Below, one piece after another: positions 21,587 to 31,101 of a stretch of 64,000 bases of DNA; position 1 is the first letter of the stretch, and every line of letters begins with the position of its first letter. The position numbers were made by a program, and so were the translations under genes. The DNA is taken from NCBI RefSeq assembly GCF_014467235.1, contig NZ_NKHP01000010.1:1-64000 (forward strand), in the 5' to 3' direction. This DNA comes from Xenorhabdus indica. Its GTDB lineage: Bacteria > Pseudomonadota > Gammaproteobacteria > Enterobacterales > Enterobacteriaceae. The notes under the pieces are model-generated. The model made no database searches. It was given only the letters and a program-made list of their open reading frames with translations, and had not been told where the DNA came from.

Positions 21587-24163
21587 TTACACCATGTCTT
21601 TCAAACGATAAATCCAATCCAATGCTTGACGTGGTGTCAAGGAATCTGGATTCAGATTTTCCAATGCTTCAACCGCTGGAGACGTTTCTTCTGTCAGTAG
21701 CGTCAATTGGGGGGTATCGACATAACCCATTGTTGCGTTATTGGAAAGCGACTCCAGTTCTTTTAATTTTTGGCGTGCTCGTTTGATAACATCGCGGGGG
21801 ACTCCTGCCAGTGAAGCAACAGCCAACCCGTAACTTTTGCTGGCAGCACCCTCTTGAACATTGTGCATAAAAGCAATGGTATCGCCATGTTCAACAGCAT
21901 CCAGATGGATATTAACCACACCTTCGAGCTTTTCAGGCAGTTTTGTTAATTCAAAATAGTGGGTAGCAAACAGCGTCATTGCTTTGATGCGGTTAGCCAG
22001 ATTTTCAGCGCAGGCCCAGGCGAGGGATAGACCATCGTAAGTTGATGTACCACGCCCGATCTCATCCATCAGAACCAGACTATGCTCTGTTGCGTTATGC
22101 AGAATATTGGCGGTTTCGGTCATTTCCACCATGAAGGTTGAACGCCCTGAAGCCAGATCATCGGAAGCCCCTACCCGGGTGAAAATACGGTCTACAGGCC
22201 CAATTACGGCTTTTTCAGCAGGAACAAAACTGCCGATATACGCCAATAACGTAATTAAGGCTGTCTGACGCATATAAGTACTTTTACCCCCCATATTCGG
22301 CCCTGTGATGATTAACAGGCGACGTTGCGATGAAAGCGTTAATGGGTTTGCAATAAAAGGTTCACTGAGCACCTGCTCGACAACCGGATGACGACCGCCT
22401 GTGATTTGTATCCCCGCTTTATCAGTCAGGGTCGGGCAGGTATAGTTCAATGTTTCAGCACGTTCAGACAGGTTTGCCAGAACATCTAATTCTGAAAGGG
22501 CTTCCGCACTGGTTTGCAATGCAGCCAGATGAGGGAGCAATAAATCGAACAGTTCTTCATACAATGCTTTTTCGATAGCGAGCGCTTTACCTTTGGAAGT
22601 CAGAACCTTATCTTCATATTCTTTTAGTTCAGGAATAATGTAACGTTCTGCATTTTTTAGGGTTTGGCGGCGTACATAATGAATCGGTACGAGATGGCTT
22701 TGTCCACGGCTGACCTGAATATAGTAACCATGTACGGCATTGAAGCCGACTTTCAAGGTATCAATACCAAGCTTTTCGCGTTCGCGGATTTCCAGTCTGT
22801 CAAGATAATCACTGGCCCCATCAGCCAATGCCCGCCATTCGTCTAACTCAGCATTATAGCCGGTTGCAATCACGCCACCATCGCGTACCAGAACCGGAGG
22901 TGTTTCGACAATCGCTTTTTCCAACAGTGTCTGTAACTTATCGAAATGACCGATACGCTGTTGTAATACTTGGATATAAGGCGAATCAGAGGAGGACATA
23001 ATCTGGTGAATATCAGGTAATTGCTGGAATGCATGACGCATTCTTGCCAGATCACGGGGACGAGCGGAACGAAGAGCGAGGCGGGCAAGTACACGTTCTA
23101 AGTCACCAATCTGACGTAAAAACGGTTGTAGCTCAAAGCCGATTTCCTGGAGTGCAGAAATCGCCTGCTGGCGGTTTTCCAGTATATTTTTGTCACGGAT
23201 CGGAGTATGTAGCCAACGTTTCAACATGCGGCTGCCCATTGGCGTTACACACTGGTCCAGTACAGAAGCCAGCGTATTTTCAGTGCTTCCCGACAGATTT
23301 TGGGTCAATTCGAGATTACGGCGGGTTGCAGCATCCATAATGACGGTTTTTTGCTGACATTCCATCGTAATATTGCGGATATGGGGTAGAGCAGTACGCT
23401 GAGTATCTTTGACATATTGCAGCAGACAACCCGCAGCCTGCAGCGCCAGCGTGGCTTTTTCCACACCAAAACCTATCAGGTCACGAGTACCAAATTGTAA
23501 GTTCAATTGCTGCCTTGCCGTATCCAGTTCAAATTCCCACATTGGGCGGCGACGCAGACCGTGGCAGCGTTCAATCAGCGCCATATGACTGAAAGTTTCA
23601 GGGTAGAGTAATTCTGCCGGGCGAGTACGTTGAAGCTCTGCTGAGATGGTATCCTCATCAGCTATTTCAGAAACACGGAAGCGGCCAGAAGTGATATCCA
23701 AAGTAGCATAACCGAACCCCTGGCTGTCATGCCAGATAGCCGCCAGAAGATTATCCTGACGTTCTTGCAGCAATGCTTCGTCAGTGACAGTACCCGGCGT
23801 TACGATACGTACAACTTTACGTTCTACAGGGCCTTTACTGTTAGCAGGATCACCAACCTGCTCACATATTGCCGCAGATTCACCGAGTTGGACCAGTTTT
23901 GCTAGATAGTTTTCGATTGCATGATAAGGAACGCCTGCCATTGGAATTGGCTGGCCTGCGGATTGCCCACGTTTAGTCAGCGAAATATCCAGTAACTTTG
24001 CTGCCTTTTTGGCATCGTCATAGAACAACTCATAAAAGTCCCCCATGCGGTAAAGTAGCAGAATGTCCGGGTGTTGCGCTTTCAGTCGCAGGTACTGCTG
24101 CATCATCGGGGTATGGCTATCTATATCCTTTGCTGGAGATTCTTTCATATTGATTTGATTCAA
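21587..24163 (-). CDS. mutS: DNA mismatch repair protein MutS
   Basis: The mismatch-recognition ATPase, 858 residues and full length. The mismatch-wedge F-x-E motif is F43-Y44-E45 in MGDFYELF. ATPase motifs [28 protein letters not shown] and [14 protein letters not shown] are intact, so it looks functional. A start six residues in (MKESPAKD) is also possible. E. coli too has mutS near rpoS, but with other genes between. Confidence 0.97.
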   Translation of the reverse strand: MNQINMKESPAKDIDSHTPMMQQYLRLKAQHPDILLLYRMGDFYELFYDDAKKAAKLLDISLTKRGQSAGQPIPMAGVPYHAIENYLAKLVQLGESAAICEQVGDPANSKGPVERKVVRIVTPGTVTDEALLQERQDNLLAAIWHDSQGFGYATLDITSGRFRVSEIADEDTISAELQRTRPAELLYPETFSHMALIERCHGLRRRPMWEFELDTARQQLNLQFGTRDLIGFGVEKATLALQAAGCLLQYVKDTQRTALPHIRNITMECQQKTVIMDAATRRNLELTQNLSGSTENTLASVLDQCVTPMGSRMLKRWLHTPIRDKNILENRQQAISALQEIGFELQPFLRQIGDLERVLARLALRSARPRDLARMRHAFQQLPDIHQIMSSSDSPYIQVLQQRIGHFDKLQTLLEKAIVETPPVLVRDGGVIATGYNAELDEWRALADGASDYLDRLEIREREKLGIDTLKVGFNAVHGYYIQVSRGQSHLVPIHYVRRQTLKNAERYIIPELKEYEDKVLTSKGKALAIEKALYEELFDLLLPHLAALQTSAEALSELDVLANLSERAETLNYTCPTLTDKAGIQITGGRHPVVEQVLSEPFIANPLTLSSQRRLLIITGPNMGGKSTYMRQTALITLLAYIGSFVPAEKAVIGPVDRIFTRVGASDDLASGRSTFMVEMTETANILHNATEHSLVLMDEIGRGTSTYDGLSLAWACAENLANRIKAMTLFATHYFELTKLPEKLEGVVNIHLDAVEHGDTIAFMHNVQEGAASKSYGLAVASLAGVPRDVIKRARQKLKELESLSNNATMGYVDTPQLTLLTEETSPAVEALENLNPDSLTPRQALDWIYRLKDMV

Positions 24164-24435
24164 TTTTTTATTCCTGTTGACTCGGTTGGGCTATCGACAC
24201 TCAGTCAACCCATCGAAATGACAAAACCTAAATATAATCAGCTAAGGATAGAACGTTAATGAACCTCATGCTGGGCGAAAACACTATCTTATCACTGATA
24301 ATCTGTGTGATTCATCTGTGGATTCGATTGCTTACAGAAAGAGCAAGAGTTGTAGGGTAGGGTATCAAGATTGTAATCGGGAATGTATCAAATTTTCTGA
24401 CTATTAAACAGGATTGCGAAGCCGCTCGATTTAAA

Positions 24436-24714
24436 TCATTTTGCTATGTATACCGCTATACTCCTACTGTTTTTGCAAATTTGACTGCAAAATGCACGGC
24501 TGGAATAATCTGAAGATCGATACAGGGATGGAAAACCACCTTTACCAATCCATTGAATAGAATTTTTGGGAAACTCTACCCAACAGAGCGTCAATGCCCC
24601 AGAGTGTTTTTGGCACATAGTACATGAACAGGTATGAGGATTGACTGGAACCCCTGTAGCAATAAATCTGATATTGCTGCATAAACATCCACCACGATAT
24701 TCTGATGTGCTCAT
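24436..24714 (-). pseudogene. Truncated GFA/CENP-V-family zinc protein
   Basis: 92 residues whose first 75 match the glutathione-dependent formaldehyde-activating enzyme fold. Zinc ligands are GGCLC and the TCSCTMCQKHSGAL segment, and the YRSSDYSSRAFC block follows. The usual C-Q-C spacing after it is disturbed (FCSQICKNS) and the protein ends about 30-40 residues short of family length. No other frame restores the missing part. It is probably a 3'-degraded gene; a short functional variant is less likely. It is unrelated to neighbouring mutS. Confidence 0.55.
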
Positions 24715-24943
24715 AGTTATCCCTTATATAACGTTGCGGTATATGGACTACCCTCATTTATAGCTTAGCAGACCACTCTTTATTAATGGGGGATCAGTTG
24801 ACAGACCGGGAAAATTGCGTTGCTGTGATGCTGGAATTTATCGGGAAAATTAATTGAATGCGACTTCGCAGAAAATACTTTTGCTATTTTATTTCTGAGA
24901 TAAAATAGCAAAAGCCAGTAATTAAGTTATATGACTAACTTAT

Positions 24944-25549
24944 TTATTTAAACAGTGGCACATAACGATCACGCGACCAGCGGTAATATAAAGCCAGCAT
25001 ATTGTTTATTTCTTCGGGAACACATTTTTCAGGAGAAAAAACATTATCCGGGGAAATTTCAGTATTACCATTAACCCATTCAAACATTTCCTGATACTCA
25101 TCGTGAGTAGGATCTTTAAGAATATTAATCAGATCTACATAGCCGTAGACTCCGCCACAATCTTCGGGAGGACAGGCTTGTTCACCTTCAAGACAGAAGA
25201 TCGGCATAGGTAATTCTTCGGGAGAATAGTTACTGTTTTCTAATAAAATTTCATGTTCCCAGGCATCACCAAAGTCATAAAGATAAATGAATTTGCTTCC
25301 TTTACGCTTGATAAGTGAATCAAGTTTGAATTTCCCTTCTTCCAGACCTTCTCCTGGCTCTTCCGGCATTTCAGTGAAGCGTTTAGAATCAAAAATAAAC
25401 TCATGTAAATGGCTATCTTCCCATCCCATAACGATTTGAATTACATCATGTAATCTATCCAGTGAAATATTGGATGGAACAATGAAACGACGCCATATAG
25501 CAGGTTTTGTTTCCGTAAGTGTAATCTTTAACTGATAAAACTTTTCCAT
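24944..25549 (-). CDS. Plasmid pRiA4b ORF-3-family protein
   Basis: A 201-residue protein of the pRiA4b ORF-3 family (PF07929). Visible blocks are YQLKITLTETKPAIWRRFIVPSNISLDRLHDVIQ, GWEDSHLHEF, FIYLYDFGDAWEHEI and CPPEDCGGVYGY. The family is often carried by plasmids and transposons, and its function is unknown. It is monocistronic, with no transposase or terminal repeats visible around it. GGGCGAAAA lies before the start on the minus strand. Confidence 0.85.
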   Translation of the reverse strand: MEKFYQLKITLTETKPAIWRRFIVPSNISLDRLHDVIQIVMGWEDSHLHEFIFDSKRFTEMPEEPGEGLEEGKFKLDSLIKRKGSKFIYLYDFGDAWEHEILLENSNYSPEELPMPIFCLEGEQACPPEDCGGVYGYVDLINILKDPTHDEYQEMFEWVNGNTEISPDNVFSPEKCVPEEINNMLALYYRWSRDRYVPLFK

Positions 25550-25743
25550 TTTTCGCCCTTAATTGCTTGGATAATTGATACTGATAGGGAAGTATATATA
25601 TTGAATATTGGAAAACTACATTACAGTATGAAGTGTACATAATGAGAATGCGAACAGATTTTAATAAATAGCTTGAGTTATTCACTGATGCAAGAGCATT
25701 ATTAAGGGCGTAATCCTACGTACTGAAAAATAAGAGAAAATAA

Positions 25744-26571
25744 ATGAAAAATAGCAATAATATATTGATAAAAAATGCAGAAGAAATAAAACGAATGGAA
25801 ATCGCCGGGCGTTTGACCGGGCAAGTGCTTGAAGCTGTCCGGCCAATTATCACTCCGGGAATAACAACTTTGGAAATAGATGCATTTTGTCATGACTATA
25901 TTGTTAATACTCTCGGAGCAACTCCCGGTAGCTTGGGGCAATATGGTTTTCCGCATACTGCTAATATATCGGTTAATCATGTTGTCTGTCACGGCTGGCC
26001 ATCTGATAAGAGACTGAAAAATGGTGATATTGTCAATGTGGATGTGACGGTCAAAAAAGATGGATACTATGGCGATAGTAGTGTCACATTTTGTGTCGGT
26101 GAAGTCGCTTCTCATGCCAAGCGCTTGGTAGATGTGACGCAGGAGTGTCTGTATAAAGCAATCAAGATCGTCAAGCCGGGGATCACACTGGGAGACGTCG
26201 GGCAGACGATACAGCAGCACGCCGAGTCGAATAATTATAGCGTCGTACGCGAATATTGTGGTCATGGGATAGGCAGCAATATGCATGAGGAGCCTCAGGT
26301 TTTGCACTATGGCAGAGCTGGTGAAGGGGTTGTATTGGAAGAAGGTATGACTTTTACAATTGAGCCGATGATTAATCAGGGGAAAAAAGAGATCAAATTA
26401 CATAAGGATGGCTGGACAGTGACCACAAAAGATCGTCGATTATCAGCTCAGTTTGAACATACTGTCTTGGTTACTCATAATGGTTTCAAGGTCTTGACTC
26501 TACGGGATGAAGAGCGTGAAGTTTTTGAGCGTTGTATATACTCTATGGATCTCAACATAATTAACCAATAA
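25744..26571 (+). CDS. map: Type I methionine aminopeptidase (probably a second copy)
   Basis: A 275-residue metallopeptidase that removes N-terminal methionine. Metal ligands D100, D111, H174, E207 and E238 and the substrate histidine H83 (VCHG) are all present, so it should be active. It has no zinc-finger extension. The housekeeping map of enterobacteria lies beside rpsB, so this solitary gene in accessory DNA is probably a paralogue. That cannot be proved from this window. A role as a drug-insensitive copy is one possibility. Confidence 0.88.
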   Translation: MKNSNNILIKNAEEIKRMEIAGRLTGQVLEAVRPIITPGITTLEIDAFCHDYIVNTLGATPGSLGQYGFPHTANISVNHVVCHGWPSDKRLKNGDIVNVDVTVKKDGYYGDSSVTFCVGEVASHAKRLVDVTQECLYKAIKIVKPGITLGDVGQTIQQHAESNNYSVVREYCGHGIGSNMHEEPQVLHYGRAGEGVVLEEGMTFTIEPMINQGKKEIKLHKDGWTVTTKDRRLSAQFEHTVLVTHNGFKVLTLRDEEREVFERCIYSMDLNIINQ

Positions 26572-26960
26572 ATATCAATTTATTATAATTATGTAAAATT
26601 ATGGGGATTTTATGCCTTCATTTTATAAGAATAAAAATACTTTTTGTTTTATTTCTTGCTGCTATCAATAAACGTATATATTGAAAGATGATGCCATTGA
26701 TTAAGGTTTATGAACAGTGAGCTTACTCACAAAATTAGGCAGGTTTTAATTGCTCTGGAACCACTGATAGAAGGATTCTGACCGCTTAATGTGTTATTCC
26801 ACCGTTGACTCAGATCCTTCTAATATCGCGGGAGGAAGTTTCATATCATAGTGCAGTGTGGCGAGTAGTGTTTCTTTCCTCTGTGATCAGCTAACTGGTT
26901 TCTTGAAGTGGAATTAAAAAGAGTAACTTGCTGTTCGTCTTACCTTAAAAAGGGTGTTTT
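26572..26960. other. 389-bp region upstream of btsT
   Basis: No gene is visible. It holds a CRP-like palindrome at 26716-26731 and a long-loop inverted repeat, AGAAGGATTCTGA (26769-26781) with TCAGATCCTTCT (26810-26821). E. coli btsT is known to be under CRP and BtsSR control. No BtsR site was recognised. Confidence 0.5.
26716..26731. promoter_or_regulatory. Candidate CRP site upstream of btsT
   Basis: AGTGA-GCTTAC-TCACA differs from the two-half-site CRP consensus at one base. It is centred about 237 bp before the btsT ATG. Confidence 0.5.
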
Positions 26961-29114
26961 ATGAACAATAATAAATTTTTAAAACATATTCCCTGGGTAA
27001 TATTGGGGATGATTGGGGCATGTTGTCTCGGAGTTGTTGCACTGCGTCGGGGAGAACATGTTAGTGCTTTATGGATAATTGTTGCTTCCGTAGCAGTTTA
27101 TCTGGTTGCCTATCGGTATTACAGCCTTTACATCGCCACCAAGGTGATGAAGCTGGATGAAACGCGGGCAACACCCGCTGTTGTTAATAATGATGGCCTG
27201 AATTATGTTCCTACCAACAAAAATGTTCTGTTTGGTCACCACTTTGCAGCTATTGCAGGGGCGGGGCCATTAGTCGGGCCTGTGTTGGCTGCGCAAGTTG
27301 GCTATCTGCCGGGAACATTGTGGTTGCTGGCCGGCGTTGTGCTTGCTGGTGCAGTACAGGATTTTGTGGTGTTGTTTATCTCTTCTCGTCGTAACGGAGC
27401 GTCATTAGGAGAGATTGTTAAAGAAGAGATGGGGCGGGTTCCGGGCACAATCGCTCTATTCGGTTGCTTCTTGATTATGATCATTATTCTGGCAGTCCTG
27501 GCACTCATTGTGGTGAAAGCATTGGCAGAAAGTCCATGGGGAGTATTTACCGTTTGTTCCACCGTACCGATTGCGCTTTTCATGGGGATCTACATGCGAT
27601 ATATCCGTCCGGGTCGCGTGGGAGAAGTTTCAGTTATTGGGATCTTGATGCTGATCGCGGCAATCTGGTTCGGTGGTGTTGTCGCGGCTGATCCTTACTG
27701 GGGGCCTGCTTTAACTTTTAAAGATACTACCATTACTTATGCGTTGATTGGGTATGCGTTTGTTTCTGCATTATTACCCGTTTGGCTGATCCTGGCGCCA
27801 CGAGATTATCTGGCGACTTTCCTGAAAATTGGTGTGATTGTTGGTTTGGCGATTGGTATTGTGATCCTCAATCCTGATCTGAAAATGCCAGCCGTTACAC
27901 AATTTGTCGATGGCACAGGGCCTGTCTGGAAAGGGACATTATTCCCATTCTTGTTTATCACTATTGCTTGTGGTGCAGTCTCTGGTTTCCATGCTCTGAT
28001 CTCTTCTGGTACAACACCTAAATTGCTGGCAAACGAAAAAGATGCGCGTTTTATTGGCTATGGTGCGATGTTGATGGAATCATTTGTTGCTATTATGGCA
28101 CTGGTTGCGGCATCTATTATCGAACCAGGTCTTTATTTTGCCATGAATACGCCTCCGGCAGCGTTGGGCATTACTATGCCTGATTTGCACAATCTGGGAA
28201 CTGCGGAAGCTCCAGTGATGATGACTGCGTTGAAAGATGTGACCACACAAGCCGCAGCAGCAGTCAGTTCCTGGGGCTTTGTTATTTCACCAGATCAAAT
28301 TCTGCAAACAGCAAAAGAGATTGGTGAACCTTCTGTCCTGAATCGTGCCGGAGGAGCGCCAACTCTGGCAGTGGGTATTGCCCATGTATTCCATCAGATC
28401 GTTCCGGTTGCAGATATGGGCTTCTGGTATCACTTTGGTATTCTGTTTGAAGCGCTATTCATTCTGACCGCTTTGGATGCAGGTACACGTTCTGGCCGCT
28501 TTATGTTGCAAGATTTATTAGGAAATTTTGTACCGTTCCTGAAAAAAACAGATTCTCTGATTGCGGGGATGATCGGTACAGCGGGCTGTGTGGGTATGTG
28601 GGGCTATCTGTTGTATCAAGGCGTTGTTGATCCATTAGGTGGTGTTAAAAGCCTGTGGCCACTGTTTGGGATCTCGAACCAGATGCTGGCAGCCGTTGCA
28701 CTGGTTTTGGGTACTGTTGTACTGATCAAAATGAAACGTACTAAGTACATTTGGGTCACTGTTGTGCCTGCGATCTGGTTGCTGATTTGTACTACCTGGG
28801 CGTTGGGACTGAAATTATTCAGTGATAACCCCAAACTGGAAGGTTTTTTCTTCCTGGCAAAAGAGTATAAACAGCGTATTGCAGAAAGTGGGGCAGAATT
28901 GACTGCGCAGCAGATCAGTAACATGAATCACATTGTTGTGAACAACTATACCAACGCGGGTTTAAGTATTTTGTTCCTTATCGTGGTCTATAGCATCATT
29001 ATTTATGGTATTAAGACCGCAATAAAAGCGAACAAAAATCCGGAACGTACAGATAAAGAAACACCTTATGTTCCTGTTCCAGAAGGTGGGGTAAAAGTTT
29101 CTTCTACGCACTGA
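26961..29114 (+). CDS. btsT: Pyruvate/proton symporter BtsT (CstA family)
   Basis: A 717-residue inner-membrane transporter, nearly identical in length and sequence pattern to E. coli BtsT (YjiY). It takes up pyruvate, and its family member CstA takes up peptides or pyruvate during carbon starvation. Diagnostic segments are FGHHFAAIAGAGPLVGPVLAAQ, CGAVSGFHALISSGTTPK and LDAGTRSGRFMLQD. It is followed by a hairpin and yjiX, as in E. coli. Confidence 0.94.
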   Translation: MNNNKFLKHIPWVILGMIGACCLGVVALRRGEHVSALWIIVASVAVYLVAYRYYSLYIATKVMKLDETRATPAVVNNDGLNYVPTNKNVLFGHHFAAIAGAGPLVGPVLAAQVGYLPGTLWLLAGVVLAGAVQDFVVLFISSRRNGASLGEIVKEEMGRVPGTIALFGCFLIMIIILAVLALIVVKALAESPWGVFTVCSTVPIALFMGIYMRYIRPGRVGEVSVIGILMLIAAIWFGGVVAADPYWGPALTFKDTTITYALIGYAFVSALLPVWLILAPRDYLATFLKIGVIVGLAIGIVILNPDLKMPAVTQFVDGTGPVWKGTLFPFLFITIACGAVSGFHALISSGTTPKLLANEKDARFIGYGAMLMESFVAIMALVAASIIEPGLYFAMNTPPAALGITMPDLHNLGTAEAPVMMTALKDVTTQAAAAVSSWGFVISPDQILQTAKEIGEPSVLNRAGGAPTLAVGIAHVFHQIVPVADMGFWYHFGILFEALFILTALDAGTRSGRFMLQDLLGNFVPFLKKTDSLIAGMIGTAGCVGMWGYLLYQGVVDPLGGVKSLWPLFGISNQMLAAVALVLGTVVLIKMKRTKYIWVTVVPAIWLLICTTWALGLKLFSDNPKLEGFFFLAKEYKQRIAESGAELTAQQISNMNHIVVNNYTNAGLSILFLIVVYSIIIYGIKTAIKANKNPERTDKETPYVPVPEGGVKVSSTH

Positions 29115-29166
29115 TGTAATACTCAAACCGATAGCAGATACATAAAACTGCATTGGTAATAGCTAT

Positions 29167-29208
29167 CCCCACATAATCGCCTTTGTATTATGTGGGGCCT
29201 TTCTTTAA
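29167..29208 (+). terminator. Hairpin between btsT and yjiX
   Basis: A perfect 11-pair stem CCCCACATAAT (29167-29177)/ATTATGTGGGG (29187-29197) is followed by CCTTTCTTT. It sits inside an otherwise polycistronic unit and probably lowers yjiX expression relative to btsT by partial termination or by stabilising the upstream mRNA. Confidence 0.75.
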
Positions 29209-29272
29209 GGTATGAGGTTAAGGAATAACTTTGGAAAGAAATAGCTTTTGGGAACAGCGATTGGAGAACATT

Positions 29273-29476
29273 ATGTTTGGTAATCTTGGGCGAGCCGGAA
29301 AATATTTAGGGCAAGCTGCTCGTATGCTGGTGGGAGTTCCTGACTATGACACTTATGTACAGCATATGAAGGATAATCATCCTGATCAGCCTTATATGAC
29401 TTATGAAGAATTTTTCCGTGAACGCCAGAATGCACGTTATGGCGGTGATGGTAAGGGTGGTATGCGTTGTTGCTAG
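29273..29476 (+). CDS. yjiX: YjiX/YbdD-family small protein
   Basis: A 67-residue protein almost identical to E. coli YjiX, including [28 protein letters not shown] and the end [11 protein letters not shown]. The family always follows cstA or btsT and its function is not firmly known. Start 29273 has GGAG upstream and gives the family length. An earlier in-frame start at 29231 is unlikely. Confidence 0.92.
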   Translation: MFGNLGRAGKYLGQAARMLVGVPDYDTYVQHMKDNHPDQPYMTYEEFFRERQNARYGGDGKGGMRCC

Positions 29477-29512
29477 CCTACTAAATGGAAGTGCAATTTG
29501 ACACAATGCAAA

Positions 29513-29545
29513 AAGCCAGCAAAATTGTTTTGCTGGCTTAATCTT
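29513..29545. terminator. Bidirectional terminator after yjiX
   Basis: A 12-pair stem AAGCCAGCAAAA (29513-29524)/TTTTGCTGGCTT (29528-29539) with a TTG loop. It is T-rich on both strands, so it can also end the minus-strand oxidase gene at 29595. Confidence 0.85.
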
Positions 29546-29594
29546 ATTCTTCGAATACTGTGACCTACGATTTTAAGTTAAATAAATCTGGTTT

Positions 29595-30896
29595 TTAAAT
29601 CGGTTGGATAATATTTTTCCTGTTTATTCTAAATGTATGGTTATCGAACTCCGCTTTTCCACTCAATGCAAGATCAGCACATGCTTTTCCAAATAATGGC
29701 GCAAATTTAAATGTCCAACCACCTAATGATAAGATGATATTTTGGTATTGATCATATTGCTTAGGCATAAAATCTAATACTGCTGTATTATCAGGGAGAT
29801 CTGCATGTAATGCTCTTGCCATATCAATAGGCGTGGTATCAACTCCTCTCATATAATTGATGACAAAATCTCTAGTTATATCAATATCTAACTCCTTCGG
29901 TGCAAAAATTCTGTCATCCACATCATAAAATTTATGTGAAGCCCAATCTACGGCAAGCCGGATAAAACCTTTTCGTGCAAATTCATAACTGGGAAAACCA
30001 TAGAAAAGATTACTGTAACCATTTTTAGGATTCTCAAATTGGAAGAACATTGGATAGTTTCTTTCCGGGATTTCTCCTGTTAATTTATAGTATGAGAAAC
30101 ACATATCCCAAATGATATAATTTATTTTTATTCCCAGTGATTGAGGTAATAGTTTATTAGTAAAAGCATTAGAAGTAATAGCTATTTTATCGGCTTTATA
30201 GTTACCATTAGCTGTCATAATAGTGACACCATCATGACGGCTAGAGATCTCATTCACTTCAGTATATTCAAGGACGGTAACATTATCTGATTCTTTTAAA
30301 TACTGCCCCAGTTTCCTTATAATATGTTTGACATCTATAGTAGCATTATCCGGGCTATACAACCCCATGTAATTTTCCGGTAGATTTTTGAATGGATATT
30401 TTGTCTCTAATTCTTTTTTTGTTAAAATTTCATACTTCTTATTGAGTTTCTTTAAGACCTTTATTGGCCCGAACAGAGTGCCCTGTGGAGTATCACCTGT
30501 TGCTACACCAAAGTTGAGTAATCCGTTCATATATATGAACTTAGAATTTAGTTCTTCTTCTAACTCATGATAAAGTTTCCCTGCACTAAAGGATAATGTG
30601 GCATGTTCAAGATCATCATAAACTGTTCTCCACATTCTGACATGCCCGGCAGAGCTTGAATCTTGTGTACCTAACGTATTTCTCTCTATAAGTAAAACAT
30701 TTTTCTTGGCTTTAGCTGCATAATAAGCTGTACATAGCCCAATAATTCCTCCTCCTACAACACAAATGTCATATTTTTTATTATTAATGTATCTGCTTTT
30801 ATTTACTGTGGCTTCTTGTTCATCTTTATCTAAAGCAGAAACATTCATTGCTGCTGTTAATAGTGCTGCTGATTTCGTAAAATCATATCGATTCAT
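29595..30896 (-). CDS. FAD-dependent oxidoreductase of the DAO/sarcosine-oxidase family
   Basis: A 433-residue flavoprotein. The dinucleotide-binding motif VVGGGIIGLCTAYYAAK starts near residue 46, after a 40-residue N-terminal extension that lacks a twin-arginine or clear signal sequence. The C-terminal LSLGGWTFKFAPLFGKACADLAL resembles the flavin-contact region of sarcosine oxidase and glycine or D-amino-acid oxidases. The amine or amino acid substrate is unknown. It is AT-rich and lies 205 bases downstream of a second amine oxidase on the same strand, which suggests one pathway. It separates yjiX from yjiA, which are adjacent in E. coli. Confidence 0.78.
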   Translation of the reverse strand: MNRYDFTKSAALLTAAMNVSALDKDEQEATVNKSRYINNKKYDICVVGGGIIGLCTAYYAAKAKKNVLLIERNTLGTQDSSSAGHVRMWRTVYDDLEHATLSFSAGKLYHELEEELNSKFIYMNGLLNFGVATGDTPQGTLFGPIKVLKKLNKKYEILTKKELETKYPFKNLPENYMGLYSPDNATIDVKHIIRKLGQYLKESDNVTVLEYTEVNEISSRHDGVTIMTANGNYKADKIAITSNAFTNKLLPQSLGIKINYIIWDMCFSYYKLTGEIPERNYPMFFQFENPKNGYSNLFYGFPSYEFARKGFIRLAVDWASHKFYDVDDRIFAPKELDIDITRDFVINYMRGVDTTPIDMARALHADLPDNTAVLDFMPKQYDQYQNIILSLGGWTFKFAPLFGKACADLALSGKAEFDNHTFRINRKNIIQPI

Positions 30897-31101
30897 CCAT
30901 ATTCTCCAATTTTAATCATTGTTAAATTTTTACTCTTACCAATCATAAAACCAGACATAGACTGCACGCTAAAAACAAACACTATCATCCATAATGCGAT
31001 TTTCTATGAATAAGTACATCATTAATTATGAATGATGACGGACTACTTTTATTGATAGGAGTATCTCTTCCATTTGAAAATATATTGAGTATATAGAGTA
31101 A

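Noticed and set aside
26769-26821. Inverted repeat with a 28-base loop upstream of btsT
   Set aside because: One arm has a bulge and the loop is long, with no T run, so it may be chance. It is mentioned only in the region entry.
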